DNA of 64,000 nucleotides from Tetradesmus obliquus (taxonomy: Eukaryota; Chlorophyta; Chlorophyceae; Sphaeropleales; Scenedesmaceae), in assembly GCA_030272155.1 (NCBI GenBank), contig CP126203.1:3100001-3164000 (forward strand). The letters are read 5' to 3'. A model generated the notes under the pieces. The model was not told the DNA's origin, ran no database searches, and worked only from the letters and a program-made list of their open reading frames with translations. The position numbers and the translations under genes were made by a program. Shown here piece after piece: positions 36,001 to 47,219 of the stretch; position 1 is the first letter of the stretch; every line of letters starts with the position of its first letter.

Positions 36001-37021
36001 CTATTGTGCCTGCCAAGCCAGCCGCACCGTTGATGACATGCTCGCTGTGCGTGTGGAAGTGAAACTGTGCAGGGCTGAGCTTGACTCGCGTAGCTGTCGC
36101 ACTACTGCTGCTACTGTTGCCCAACTTGGCTTTCAGGTTGGTGGTGGCTGGGTCACCTGCAGAGCAAATTAACAGCGACGATCGGTAAAAGCAGTGGCAA
36201 TGGATTACACACTTGAGCCAAAGGCACAGCATGCTGACCAGCAACACTAGCGACGTGTGCTGCTGTAGTACTGTTGCTGCTGCTGAGCATCATTAACCAG
36301 AACAGAACAGTCGCCCTAGCTGACAAAACAATGCAGCTGCTGCCTGATACAGTGCCTGTAACGCTGAGCTGTGTGGTGCAGCATGCGTGCCTGCACACGT
36401 ACCCTGACCAGGTCTCACGCAGGTGCAGCTGCAGCTGCTGCGGCCTGTCACTGCTGCTACTGCTACTGCTTCTTTGCATCTGCTGCTGCATCTGCTGCTG
36501 CATCTGCTGCTGCATCTGCTGCTGCTGCATCTGCGTCTACTGCTGCTGCTGCTGCTGCTGCTGCTTGTTGCCAAGCTGCTCCTTGCTGCTGCTCACCCCT
36601 GGCCACTACAGAAGCGTTGTGTGTGAAGTCAGCAGGAAATACCTGCAGGCATTGTGGCAGTGGTGGCCATGCATCAGACACAAGCTCTTTGCGTGAATGA
36701 ACGTAAGAACAAAAGGAATGGAACAAGGCTGAATGCACAGCATGTGTTTCTGCACAGGCAGCAGCTTCGTGCCCATATTTGAGAAGCGATCACTGGTGTA
36801 TAAGACCTGGGTCAAATTGGGTCGCCTTTCTGTTGAGCTCTCATGCGTCTTGCGCCACATGTGCTGCTGCGCCACATCTGCTGCTGCGGCAGCTGCTGTG
36901 CACTGCGTGCCACCCTCTTGTTCACACTTGAACATGCAACACCTGCTGCTGCTGCTGCTGCCACCCTACCTGGGTCAGTAGCACTGACAGCTGCAGCCTC
37001 ACCACTTGCACTGTATGGCCA

Positions 37022-37075
<54 letters not shown>

Positions 37076-38338
37076 CCACCCTACTGACAGCCTGCATCCT
37101 CACCACTTGCACTGTGTGGCCGTTGTTGACCACCTTGACGTTGCTGCCGTTGGATGCCAATATTCCATAGTCAAAGATGCTGTGCTGCCCAGGCAGCACT
37201 GCCTGCAAGCCTGCAGCCAGAACAAAGCAGGTAATTTCAGTTGTTGTTAATGCCAAAAATCATGTTGCTTCAGCACCACCGTGTTCACGACGGCATCTGT
37301 GACAAACAACGATCAGCAGTAGTATAAATGAATGAACGAGTTACGCATGGTGTGTTCACATTTAATACCCCCGTAGCAGTCGTATGCTGGCGAGGGGTGG
37401 GCACAGCTGCTGGTTGCAGTACTGCACCAGCGCTGGGCGCACGGTGCTGCCGTTGTTGCTGCAGGCAATGCCAAGCATTTGAAAGACACCGCTGCACCTG
37501 CAGCACTCTCACCAGTGTGGCCAGGGATATGGATGGGGCTCTGAGTTGTGCCTGTGCATGTGGGGTACTCATGCGGCCAGTCCAAGCCTACGTAGCCTGT
37601 GGGACACCAACAGCAGCATGCAGCGGGAGCTCGATATGGTGGTTCTTAGCTTTGTGGGGATGTAGATATACGGCATGTGGAGTTTTATACTGCTGCTGGT
37701 GTTGGCTGTGCTGGCGCCTGTGCTCCACGCATTGCCAATTTTGATCATGCAGCAGCATCATGAATGATTGCTGTCTTGTGTCTGATCACTGGTGCTGAGC
37801 AATCTGCGCTTCCTGCTGATCACATGATGATGAGGCACAACGCCTGAAGCGAAATGTTTAAGCTGTCAAGGGCAGCGTGCTGTTGCTGCAGTGGTTTGCT
37901 CACCGTAAGAGTAGTGTGGCTGGAGATCACCAAGAGCAGCAGACAGGGAGGAGGGGTCATGTGCGGCAACAGGTCACGCGGTTGATGTCGGTGCAAGAAA
38001 CTAGATTTCTAAATGTACAGATGGACTAATCTTGCCAGTAATTGCGTGCAGCAGTTGAGACGTGTCGGCACGTCTGGAGGCGGGAAGCAGGTCAAACGTG
38101 GCGTAGTAGAATGCCAACGTCGAAACGCATGAAGTCTATGTTCAACTGACTGGAAACGCGTCCGCCATATGATGAGCGGGCCATGGAGCGAATCGATCGC
38201 AGTCTCGGCGTGCTGCAATCGCTAGCAACTCACCACTTCATGCCTTGCGCCGTATTGATAGATACATGCTGTGACGCAGCACGTCCAACAGGCAAGCAGC
38301 AGAAGGAGCTGCAATAGATTGCCCATGTGCTGCTTCAT
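33098..38338 (-). CDS. Secreted alpha-type carbonic anhydrase (CAH1-like) with GPI-anchor-like C-terminus
   Basis: Interconverts CO2 and bicarbonate at the cell surface, by similarity to Chlamydomonas periplasmic CAH1/CAH2. Exons in coding order: 38338-38234, 37919-37904, 37596-37513, 37210-37104, 36642-36597, 36156-36028, 35632-35451, 35199-35091, 34613-34561, 34037-33827, 33447-33098; 463 residues, all phases consistent. Signal peptide (GNLLQLLLLLACWTCCVTA), then ACIYQYG as in CAH1. Zinc ligands His152 and His154 (QFHFHTHSEH) and His171 (LEMH). Also TQSPI, NNGHTVQV and YVTYSGSLTTPPCTEG. N-glycosylation sequons include HNAS, HNST, ENVT and SNTT. The C-terminus ends in about 18 hydrophobic residues (VLMQLLLAVLGALLMLMV) after a small-residue stretch, resembling a GPI signal; CAH1 itself lacks this. 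One exon is only 16 nt. The intron after 35091 needs a GC donor. Confidence 0.88.
33540..33592 (-). repeat. Head echo of carbonic anhydrase terminal exon
   Basis: On the minus strand, gaggcaactgacagcctatcc and a Cys-His-Lys-Leu-Ala-like continuation parallel the real exon head (DATDSLSCHKLAS) about 110 bases before its acceptor. Confidence 0.65.
34046..34268 (-). repeat. Two head echoes of carbonic anhydrase exon 34037-33827
   Basis: Two ~110-base units repeat the acceptor region (gtttt-ccgccctgcagctgc) and the start of the exon (LHQFELAVGQTDCVVGA, degraded to LPLFELSVRDTNCIVGA and LHQLAVGDTYRSA). Confidence 0.8.
34845..35040 (-). repeat. Two tail echoes of carbonic anhydrase exon 35199-35091
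   Basis: Copies at about 35036-34968 and 34905-34848 repeat DRSYVTYSGSLTTPPC and retain the unusual GC donor (gcaagc). The non-canonical splice site was therefore duplicated with the exon tail. Confidence 0.85.
35266..35295 (+). repeat. Dispersed intronic motif, copy 4
   Basis: ctaagatggtcccagggaccgcatgtaatc within an intron of the minus-strand carbonic anhydrase gene, therefore antisense to its host. It shares the tctaagatgg start with copy 3. Confidence 0.6.
35684..35835 (-). repeat. Two head echoes of carbonic anhydrase exon 35632-35451
   Basis: Copies at about 35835-35786 and 35733-35686 of GKEYPLEMHIVNFVHN behind a tgcag acceptor. Both include the codon of the third zinc-ligand histidine. 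Confidence 0.8.
37904..37919 (-). other. 16-nt microexon of the carbonic anhydrase gene
   Basis: Encodes PHYSY plus the first base of a glycine codon. It is flanked by a strong pyrimidine-rich acceptor (gatctccag) and gtgagc donor. It joins phase-perfectly between ARHEV and GYVGLDWP and restores the W/HxSY-type segment expected near the start of alpha-CA domains. Confidence 0.7.
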
Positions 38339-39175
38339 GTCGTGCTTCTGTCGTGGGACCAAGCAAGCAGTATGTCAAGGGGCCAAAACAAGGACGAACT
38401 CGATCAAACTGATTTTTGAAGCACCAGGAGAATATGTATGCTGGCTAGTTGTGCTGATGACCACGTGACCTGTCAGCCAGGTGCTGCAGCTGTCATATGT
38501 AATGAGGCTGCCGTCAGGCAACCGCATGGCAACTGCTACCTTGACTGGCTCGGCCTTGCTGCACGTGTACCTGTAACGCATGCACCTTCTCTGGAAATTG
38601 AGAGCAACTGTTGAACATAAGTTAAGGAGCATTGCTGAACATCTGTGGACATGCGAGTGAATTTTCAGGGCATCTGAGTGCACAGACTGCCAGGCAGTAC
38701 AGGCTGTAAGTTTTCACTTGAAACTCACCAACAATCACATTTCTGCGTTATTGAAAGACATACTGGAGTCAAATCAACGGCATCAATTGTAGGGCAGCAT
38801 GTAATGGGAGAGCACGTGTGCATACTGCATGCCAGCAACTGTGGGCACAGGATGCATGTCATGACACATGCAGCGACACATAAGTATTGCACCTGGCAGG
38901 TGTTGTTGTGCATTGGATTTGAAGGTACAGCTGCTTACAACTGGGCTTATACCACTGAATGGGCCAACTGTGGCGTTGCACCAGACTTATTGAGCTTCAC
39001 AGTGGTGGGGTATGCCATAGCCTGGCGATCGACTGCATTTCCAATTTGCAGCACTGTGCTTGCTAACAGTTTTAACTCATAATTAAAAGTCTAGCAACAC
39101 AAGTGTGAAAGCCGGGCTGCAGTTCGTGTGTGCGCACATCAGTTCGCCTGGGGTCATGTCACCAACAACGCCACG
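38339..39175. promoter_or_regulatory. Divergent intergenic region of carbonic anhydrase (-) and J-domain (+) genes
   Basis: This ~840-base stretch must hold both promoters. No CTG tracts. On the minus strand, about 38605-38470, an exon-like stretch is open (YTCSKAEPVKVAVAMRLPDG) behind an aatttccag acceptor, but I cannot connect it to either gene. Confidence 0.5.
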
Positions 39176-41140
39176 ATGCTAAGATCGCCCTTGCTGGCCC
39201 TGTTGCGGCCTATTCTGTACCATAATAGCAACGGAGCTGGCGTAGACGTTTTGCTGAGGCGATGCATCGCTTCAGCAGCGCCAGCAGAAGAAGAGGACGC
39301 AAGCAGAGGTGGGGCACTGTTGCTGCTGCTGCTGCTGGTGGTGGTCATGCGCAATGCTTGTGTAGTGCTGCAGACCTGCATCAATGCATTGCAATAGTGG
39401 CATGGAGTTATCATTATCGCATTTGTGCGTGAGATGTACCAGACTGCATGTTGTGCCATCTGCTGGCCTGCGCAGCAGTACTTGCTGCCATGCTGCTGCC
39501 AGCAAAGCACGCATTACTCAGTAGGCTTATGTTGCTCTGCACAGCGTACACGCGCAAAGCATACGGGTAGATGTGATGCTCAGGCAACAACTGCAGCAAC
39601 ACCCACAGCAGCAATCAACCCCCTGATAGTGGAGAATCCTCCTCGTGCCCTCTTGCCAGCAACCATGCTGTCTGTTGGTGCACAGTCGGCAAGGCCAGTG
39701 CTGCCTGCTGCCGCAACCTGCCTTCCCACATGCTACAGATGCCTCTTCCTCCCAAACAGCAGCAGACGAAGCTGCAGCAGCAGCAGCAGCAGCAGCAGCT
39801 GGCAAGCGCAGCGCACCGCTGCTCGTCCCCTTCAGCCTCACACCCACTGGGGCACTTGCTGCTTTTGTTCGCTACCAGAAGTCGCGCTGCTTCAGCCTGC
39901 ATGCCGGGGACCTGCTGGGGGCTGGCTACAGCCTGCAGCCGGCCTTCCTGCCCTTCTATTTGTTTGAGGCGGTCATCTCTGCTGAAGCAATTGCAACGCT
40001 GGGGCGGCGTGTGGACAAGTGAGGCGCTAAAAGCACGAGCTGCTTGCAGGAAACAGTCAATAGCAGCGGATGTTGCTTGCAGGAAAGGGACGCAAGCAGC
40101 AGCTGTCGCTTGCAGGAAAGCGCATGCAGCGGCCGCTGCTTGCATGATACAGCATGCAGTCAGTGTTATGGCATAGCCAGCGCAGAACAGCAAACAGCTG
40201 CCGCTGCGTGCCGAAGGGGCTGCTTGCAGCCCAGCACATGCACTTGCAACTGTGCCATGTTGCTCAGTGCGGCTTGGCGGCATCGAATCAAAGCAAAGCA
40301 TCGCAGCAGGAGCTGGCACCACACCTTTCTGGGATACCATGCTGTGCCGTGCTGCACCATGCAGCACTGTACCGTTCTGTGCTGGCAATGTGCTGCCTTG
40401 CACTCATCTGTACTGCGTTTTACTTCACCGTGCTGTGCTGTGCTGTTGCAGGTCCAGCAAGAGCTCCCCGCTGGTGTGGTCTAAGATGCAGCAGTGGCAG
40501 CAGATCAGCAGCCAGCTGCTGCTGCCACGCACAGAGCCATGCATGCAGGTGAGCCTGCAGACACACCCATGCATACATACGTAGACCCAGCGTGCAGTGC
40601 TGCATGCAGGTGAGCCCGCAGACAGCCCCAACCACACACCCTGAGCGCTGCAAGCAGTGCTCGTGCTCGTGCTGAGCAGTAGATTCTTGCTTGCACTCCT
40701 CTGTATTGCAAATTCATGCATGCAGGTGAGCCCGCAGATGCAGACACTGCCTGCAGGATACAGCATGCAGTCGGTGTTCTGTCAGTGACAGTATGGAACA
40801 GCAAGCAGGGGCCACTGCGTGTGAAGGAGTGCTGCTGCCGCGCACAAAGCAGTGCGTGCAGATGGGCCCGCAGACAGCCACACCCACACACACGCTGAGT
40901 GCTGCAAGTAGCGCTCGTGCTGAGCAGTAGATTGTCGTTTGCATTCCGCCTTGTGCAAGTGGCCAGCGTCGTTCTACTCTGGGTGGGTTGGTGTCCACAT
41001 TTGCCCTGCAGGTACGAGTCAGAATCTTTTGCACAGCTCCCCTTGGTTTGACCAGGGCCAGAGTATTGATGCGTACACACATAGCGTGTTGGCTGGCTCA
41101 ACACTGTGTTGAAGTCAGTGGTTGCGTCTCAACCGCTGCG

Positions 41141-41171
<31 letters not shown>

Positions 41172-41410
41172 TGCATGTGTCTCAGGTGTATGCCTCTTAC
41201 CGGCTTAGGAGGGACCTAGCAGAGGCTGCCAAGCCTGCACCCTCAACCCTAGAAGCAGCGCTGAGTGTCGCAGCAGAGGACGTGCGGCAGCGGCAGCACA
41301 GAGACAGTGTAGCAGGCTCAGCAGCGGTAGCATACAAGGCAGCTAGCGAACTGGCAGCAGCATCAGCAGATGCCTCGTCCGCGGCAGCATCAGCTGCAGG
41401 CACAAGCAGT

Positions 41411-41446
<36 letters not shown>

Positions 41447-44400
41447 GATAGGCCTAGCAGCAGCAGTAGCAGGAGTAGCAGCAGTAGCAGCAGTAGCAGT
41501 AGCAGTGACAGTAGCAGTAGCAGAGCAGGCAGCAGCAGCAGCAGCAGGGCACCCGGCATGGTGCCTTTGGACGAGCCAGACATGCGCCAGGCGATTGCAT
41601 GGCAGCTGTGCCATCGGCAGATGATGCACCAGCAGGTGGAGGCAGCAGTGGCACATTTCAAGCAGCACTCTGGCGCGGACGATGTGCGCGACCTGCAGGT
41701 GATGAGATACTGTGCTCTAGGTGTGGTGTTGTCTTTGTGGCGGCTGAGTCTGTTGATTGCATGGCTCCTTGCTTGAATTGCTGCGGTTGAGTTGTATTTG
41801 GGCAGCATTGAGGCAGAGGTGAATGGCTGGACTTGCTAGCGAGGCTGCGATGCAGAAAGCTGCTGGACCCTGGATTTGCACTCCTGTATGTATTGCCGCA
41901 GGCAATACCTTGTGCTGCTGCGTCTCGCCGCTACCTCACATCCCATGTACAACATAACGTTTATGTGTGCAGGTGCGGCTGACGGTGCACCGCCGTTCAG
42001 TACGGCTGGCCTACTTTCCTGCATACCACCTGCTCTATGTGCATACCGCCCTGATGCTGCCACCTTGCACCTCACAGCCAGTGTGAAATCATATGTTCCC
42101 TGCCAGGTGCGGCTGACGGTGCACCGCCGCTCCGTACGGCTGGCCTATTTACCTGCATACCACCTGCACTACGTGCACGGCGAGAAGTACACGCCCTCAC
42201 GCGCAGACATTGTGCCAGCGGAGTACGATGCTGTAATTGGAGGTGCTGCGTGTGGCAAGGTGGCGGCAGAGCTGCACCCGTCGCCAGTGAAGTCGCAGGT
42301 GTGTGAGCTGCACTGTAGTCACACTGCACAGCAAACATATAGCACTGCACAAGAGCAGTTCTGACGTTACTCCCTTGGGGGAGAGGGACAAAGCATAGAG
42401 CCAGGATATGAGTGCTTGCATGAGAGCAGCGTATGAGATGCTTTGTAGCACTGCAAGGCTGCAGGATGCAGATGCTAGGCCGCAGATTGTTGCTGTGGCA
42501 AGGTGGCGGCAGAGCTGCACCCGTCGCCAGTCAAGTTGCAGTTGGGTGGGGATGCACTGTAGTTACACTGCACACCAATCATCCAGCACTGCAGAATATC
42601 AATTTTGACATTATTACCTTGGGGGACAGGGACAAAGCATGGAGCCATGCCACATGTACCTGCATGAGAGCAGCGTATCAGATGCTTTGTAGCACTGCAA
42701 GGCTGCAGGATGAATATGCTAGGCCGCAAGTTGTTGCTGTGGCAAGGTGGCAGCAGAGCTGCACCCGTCGCCAGTCAAGTTGCAGGTGGGTAGGGTGCCA
42801 TGTGGATGAAGACCTTCCGCTGGGGCTGTGGCCATAAGTTTGCAATTTATATGCTGTCTGTGGCGGTGAGCAGCAACCTTGGGGCCTCAACAATTGCGGG
42901 CCTCGTCACATCATAGTGGAACTCATACATGATGTGCGATTTCCATTGTGATTTGATGCATTCTGCAACACCTTCAACATGGTGTGTTGCTTTCACCATC
43001 CAACATCATGTACAGCAGCCACTTGACAATGAGTCCGACAAAACGCATCGGTGGCCACCGGTTTGTGCCTGTCACTTCAAAAAAGATTGTGTGCATCAGG
43101 CTGCAACATCTGCTGTGTGGCCAGTCTAGGTCTTTGGTTGAGGCCCTGGGGTGTTGCCTCTGACCAGACTCATGCTAGGGCTGGACCTAGGCCGTGCAGC
43201 GCTTGCCGTGCTCTGCGTTTGCAGTCATCATTGAACATTGCATCATCAACAGTGCAACGCTGCGGTCAACAGACCTGCTCATACCAACCCCTGCCCACAT
43301 GTCTCCGCTGCTGTGCACCTCTTTATGTTACTGTCTGTGCATCAGGCCGCTGCAGCAGCGGCAGTGGGCAGCCCAGGGCTTGGCGTCATGGCCCTCACCA
43401 GTTTAGCCCTAGGCCTGGACCCTGGCCTAGCAGCACTTGCAGGCGCAGATACAGTGCTGCTGGCCGTGCTCGCCGGCACGGCTGCGGGGGCGCTGCTACA
43501 TCTCTGCCGTGCTGTGCTACTCCACTAACTTCTATGTCTACTAGCACTTTAGCAAAGTCAACAAAACAGAATGTTGTTCACTCTTTGTGCTGCAACTGGC
43601 GCTTCATATCACTGCTTGCATCAGGCCGCTGCAGCAGCTGCTGTGGGCAGCCTAGGGCTAGGTGTCATGCCCCTCACCAGTTTAGCCCTAGGCCTGGACC
43701 CTGGCCTCGCAGCACTTGCGGGCGCTGACACAGTGCTGCTGGCGGTACTTGCCGGCACGGCTGCGGGGGCGCTGGCGTCGCGGCTGCCGCTGATTGCGCG
43801 CAACCGGCACGCGGCAGAGCAGGCGGCAGCGGAGCGCAAGTTTTACAGGTGGGCGGGCTCCTTTGTGTCTTTTGAATAGGGGTGAAGATTGAGGGATGCT
43901 GAAGCTGCTTGGTCCAAGTTCGTTTTACAGTAGCAGCACAGCGCAAGTTATTCAGTCGTGTGGATGGGTGCTGGGGTAGATGTGTTGTTGTTGCATCCCT
44001 GCAATGCCTGCTGCTGCTCACTCTGCGCCCTGCACTGCCTGCTGCAGGCAGTACGACCAGCACAAAACCGCATACGGTGGTGCACCAGATGAGCACACGC
44101 TATGGCTGTGGAAGGACTCCGGCTAACGGCTCAGTGCTCCACAGTCACACTGTCAATTAATAACCTGCTCACATCAACTCCCCTCCACCTCACATGCTGG
44201 ACTCCCGCCGTCTCTTTCCCACACTACAGCACTCAGTGCACACAACACTCGCCCTACGCCGCAATGTTACTCCTGCACGACCTGCTGATGCCTGCAGGCA
44301 GTACGATCAGCGCGAAACCGCATACGGTAGTGCGCCAGATGAACACACACTGTGGCTGTGGAAGGACTCCGACTGGCGCAAGTGGGAGCAGGAGGAGCGC

Positions 44401-45188
44401 TGGGCGTGGGACCCAGTGCAGCGCAAGAAGTGGGCCGAGGAGCTCTTTCGGCAGCAGGGGCAGCGGCAGGCTGACAGGCTGGCTGCAGCCAAGCAGCAGG
44501 AGCAGAAAAGGTGATAACAACAGCAGGACGTGGTTTGGCTTGGCCTGGCTGGTTTGGTGTGAGCGGCTGCGCTGGAGCGTTTTATGTTGGGGCTTGCTGC
44601 GGCTGTCTGTGTTGGGTTACGGAGGTGGTTGGCGCACCTGGGAGCAGGAGGAGCGCCGGGCGTGGGACCCAGTGCACCGCAAGAAGTGGGCCGAGGAGCT
44701 CTTCAGGCCGCAGGGGCAGCGGCAGGCTGACAGGCTGGCTGCAGCCAAGCAGCAGGAGCAGAAGAGGTGCGGGCAGTTGGGTTGGGGGCATCTTTGAATC
44801 AAGAAGGCTGCTGCTGCCGTTTTTTTCACAGCCAGCAGCGGGGGCAGGAGGAGGCGCGCGAGAGCAAGCGAGGCTTGGTTTAGGCCGTTACCCAAGCTCC
44901 TGCTGCTGCCGCTGCCGCTTTTCGCACTGCAGCCAGCAACAGGAGGAAGAAGTGCGCGAGAACAAGCGGGAGGCTCACTTAAAACTCTTACGTACGCTGC
45001 TGCTGCTGCTGCTGCTGCTGTTGCTGCCGCTGCTGCTGCCTTTCTGCACTGCAGCAAGCAGCGTGACGAGGACGAGGCGAGAGAGAGCAAGCGGGAGGCT
45101 CGTTTTGGGCGCAGCTGCCACCACCACGCAGGCCATGCAGGCCACGGCCACCACCTAGGCTTGCGTCAGCCTCTAGTCTGACTGCTGC

Positions 45189-45221
<33 letters not shown>

Positions 45222-47086
45222 ATTGTTTTACAAAACGCGCAGCCAGCAACGGGAGGAGGAGGAGGCGCGGGAGAGCAAGCGGGAGGCTCGCTTCGGACTC
45301 TTACTTATGCTGCTGATGCTGCTGCTGTTGTTGATTCTTGCACTGCAGCAAGCAGCGTGACGAAGAAGAGGCGCGGGAGCGGGAGGCTCGCTTCGGGCTC
45401 TTACTCACGCTGCTGCTGCTGCTGCTGCCGCCGCTGCTGTTGTTGATGTCTGCTCTGCAGCAAGCAGCGTGACGAGGACGAGGCGAGAGAGAGCAAGCGT
45501 GAGGCTCGCTTTGGGCGCAGCCGCCACCACCACGCAGGCCATGCAGGCCACGGCCACCACCAGGAGAGTGGTGCGCGCATGGCACACCAGCAGCACGGCA
45601 ACAGCAGGCGGCGGCGGGACTTTCTGGGGTACTACAAGGCGCTGGGTATCAACCTTGAAGAAGCAAGTGAGTTGTCGAGGGATGTGGATAGAGGTGTTCT
45701 TTTCTTGTGCGGCGGGTTTTTTTTGGGTACTACAAGGCGCTTGGAATCAACCTTGGAGGAAGCAAGTGAGTTGGAAAGGGATGTGGATCGATGTTGTTTT
45801 TTTCTTGCGCGGCAGGACTTTCTGGGGTACTACAAGGCGCTGGGTATCAACCTTGAAGAAGCAAGTGAGTGATTGTTATGTGATGTGTTTTGTACAAGCC
45901 CTTTTCTTTGTGCAGCGTGACTTTTGAAGTGCAAAACGCACACGGCATGACAATAGGGCAGCAAGTGAGTTGACACGTTTGCAGCACATGCATCTGCGCA
46001 AACCACTCGCCTAAGAAACTGGTGTAAAACTAGGGGTGCGGCAGCAAGCGTATTTGCTGCTGCTCTCAGTAGTAGGGAGCTTCGAGCAGCAACATATGAC
46101 GCGCTTGCTGCGTAAGCTTGCTCAAACCCCTCCACAGCTGCTACAGCGGTGCTGGCGCTGCCGTGCTTGACACCCCCTTGTATGATCCTTGCTGTGAGCT
46201 TGGCTCTCACCCCTCGCCCTTGTGACATGATTACTATGTCAAATATTTGTGCTCACAGGCACTGCCATCTCTTCTGCTGCCATCAAGTCCCACTACAAGG
46301 CAGCAGCGCTCAAGCTGCAGCCCGACAAGCACGTGCATCTCATGCCTGTGATGTTCCTTTGTTCTAAATGGTGTTCACAGGCACTGCCATCTCATCTGAT
46401 GCCATCAAGTCGCACTACAAGGCAGCAGCGCTCAAGCTGCACCCCAACAACCACGTGCACCTCATGCCTTTGATGTTCCTTTGACTCCCTTGTGTCCACA
46501 GGTACTGCCATCTCTTCGGACGCCATCAAGTCCCACTACAAGGCAGCAGCGCTCAAACTGCACCCCGACAAGCACACGCACCCCATGTCCATGCCTGTGA
46601 TGTGTCTCAAATTATTTGTGCTCACAGCCACTGCCATCTCATCAAATGCCATCAAGTTCCACTAGAAGGCGGCAGCCCTCAAGCTGCACACCCATAAGCA
46701 CATCAACCTCATGCCTGTGACGTTGACACATGCGTTATCACACCACGTGTGTGTTTCCAGGTACTGCCATCTCATCTGATGCCATAAAGTCCCACCACAA
46801 GGCGGCAGCGCTCAAGCTGCTCCCCGACAAGCACATTCACCCCATGTCCATGCCTGTGACGTGCCTTGAATTCCTTGTGTCCACAGGCGCTGCCATCTCG
46901 TCTGATGCCATCAAGTCCCACTACAAGGCAGCAGCGCTCAAACTGCACCCCGACAAGCACGTGCATGCGGACGAGGCCACGCAGAAGCGCAGCGCGGAGC
47001 GCTTCAGGCGGCTGCAGCTGGCATATGAGACGCTGCGGGATGCTGAAAAGCGGCGCGCATACGACCGCGGCCAGCTGGTGCAATGA
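39176..47086 (+). CDS. Organelle-targeted protein with C-terminal DnaJ (J) domain
   Basis: Exons: 39176-39308, 39739-40018, 40452-40548, 41186-41698, 42107-42298, 43625-43848, 44298-44510, 45461-45666, 46887-47086; 685 residues, consistent phases. The N-terminus (MLRSPLLALLRPILYHNSNG) is Arg/Leu-rich without acids, like a mitochondrial presequence; an upstream in-frame ATG at 39128 is possible. Residues ~75-140 (LLVPFSLTPTGALAAFVRYQ, LQPAFLPFYLFEA) and ~350-400 (VRLAYLPAYHLHYVHGEKY) resemble a membrane-associated 'PF..YLPFW' type domain. Then come a hydrophobic Ala/Leu-rich segment (exon 43625), a charged Trp/Glu/Arg coiled-coil-like stretch (exon 44298), a His-rich linker, and a J domain with HPD at 640-642. 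It would recruit an organellar Hsp70. An additional exon near 41012-41085 cannot be excluded. TGTAA at 47973 is a possible poly(A) signal. Confidence 0.8.
40590..40876 (+). repeat. Tail echoes of J-gene exon 40452-40548
   Basis: Short copies of the exon end (EPCMQ plus gtgagcc) recur near 40600-40618, 40717-40736 and, degraded, 40845-40873. Their following intron sequence (cccgcagaca) is also shared. Confidence 0.65.
41966..42064 (+). repeat. Head echo of J-gene exon 42107-42298
   Basis: Near-identical copy of VRLTVHRRSVRLAYFPAYHL behind gtgcag, 135 bases upstream of the real acceptor. It degenerates after LYVH. Confidence 0.85.
42225..42800 (+). repeat. Tandem ~245-bp duplication spanning an exon-intron boundary
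   Basis: The tail of exon 42107-42298 (CGKVAAELHPSPVKSQ) plus ~190 bases of intron is repeated twice (tgtggcaagg at 42251, 42494 and 42740). This shows directly that the duplicated unit spans coding and intronic DNA. Confidence 0.9.
43341..43510 (+). repeat. Near-full-length upstream copy of J-gene exon 43625-43848
   Basis: Behind an identical gcatcag acceptor lie ~160 bases that match the exon (AAAAAAVGSPGLGVMALTSL to AGTAAGAL), with an open frame. It then reads into HLCRAVLLH and a stop, without the RNRHAAEQ part. A shorter trace lies at about 43167-43200. Confidence 0.85.
44034..44130 (+). repeat. Head echo of J-gene exon 44298-44510 with a stop
   Basis: Copy of QYDQ..TAYG.APDEHTLWLWKDS behind ctgctgcag, followed by a TAA where the real exon has DWRKWE. 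Confidence 0.85.
44630..44770 (+). repeat. Tail echo of J-gene exon 44298-44510
   Basis: A 130-base copy (WEQEERRAWDPVHRKKWAEE to KQQEQKR) with a gtgcgg donor, open in frame, downstream of the real exon. Confidence 0.9.
44825..45410 (+). repeat. Five head echoes of J-gene exon 45461-45666
   Basis: Copies begin after acceptors at about 44832, 44933, 45054, 45243 and 45352. They repeat SKQRDEDEARESKREARFG with variants (QQEEEVRENKREA). The third also carries the His-rich stretch and then a TAG. CTG tracts separate the copies. Confidence 0.9.
45700..45872 (+). repeat. Two tail echoes of J-gene exon 45461-45666
   Basis: Copies at about 45706-45768 and 45811-45870 of FLGYYKALGINLEEAS with gtgagt donors. 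Confidence 0.9.
46255..46855 (+). repeat. Five head echoes of the J-domain exon
   Basis: Five ~120-130-base units, starting after cacag/ccag acceptors near 46259, 46381, 46503, 46630 and 46763, precede the real exon at 46887. Each repeats AISSDAIKSHYKAAALKLHPDKH. The catalytic HPD is QPD, HPN, HPD, HTH and LPD in successive copies. All break into intron sequence before the helix III part. Confidence 0.9.
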
Positions 47087-47219
47087 GATATGTTGGATGT
47101 TTCTGCGCTGAGCAGCAACCTAGCGGTTATATTTAGTGGTTGACCGAGTCGTCCTGCTGGTTTGCGTGTGGTTGCTGGTGGTTCCAGCAGGCTTGTGTAT
47201 CGCTTTCAGCTGCACCTGA

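Noticed and set aside
36463..36560. Asp/Ala-rich repeat as an insertion in the carbonic anhydrase
   Set aside because: The frame hits a stop after AKKQ, while a gtgagc donor at 36596 joins phase-perfectly to the exon at 36156; the CAG-type repeat is intronic.
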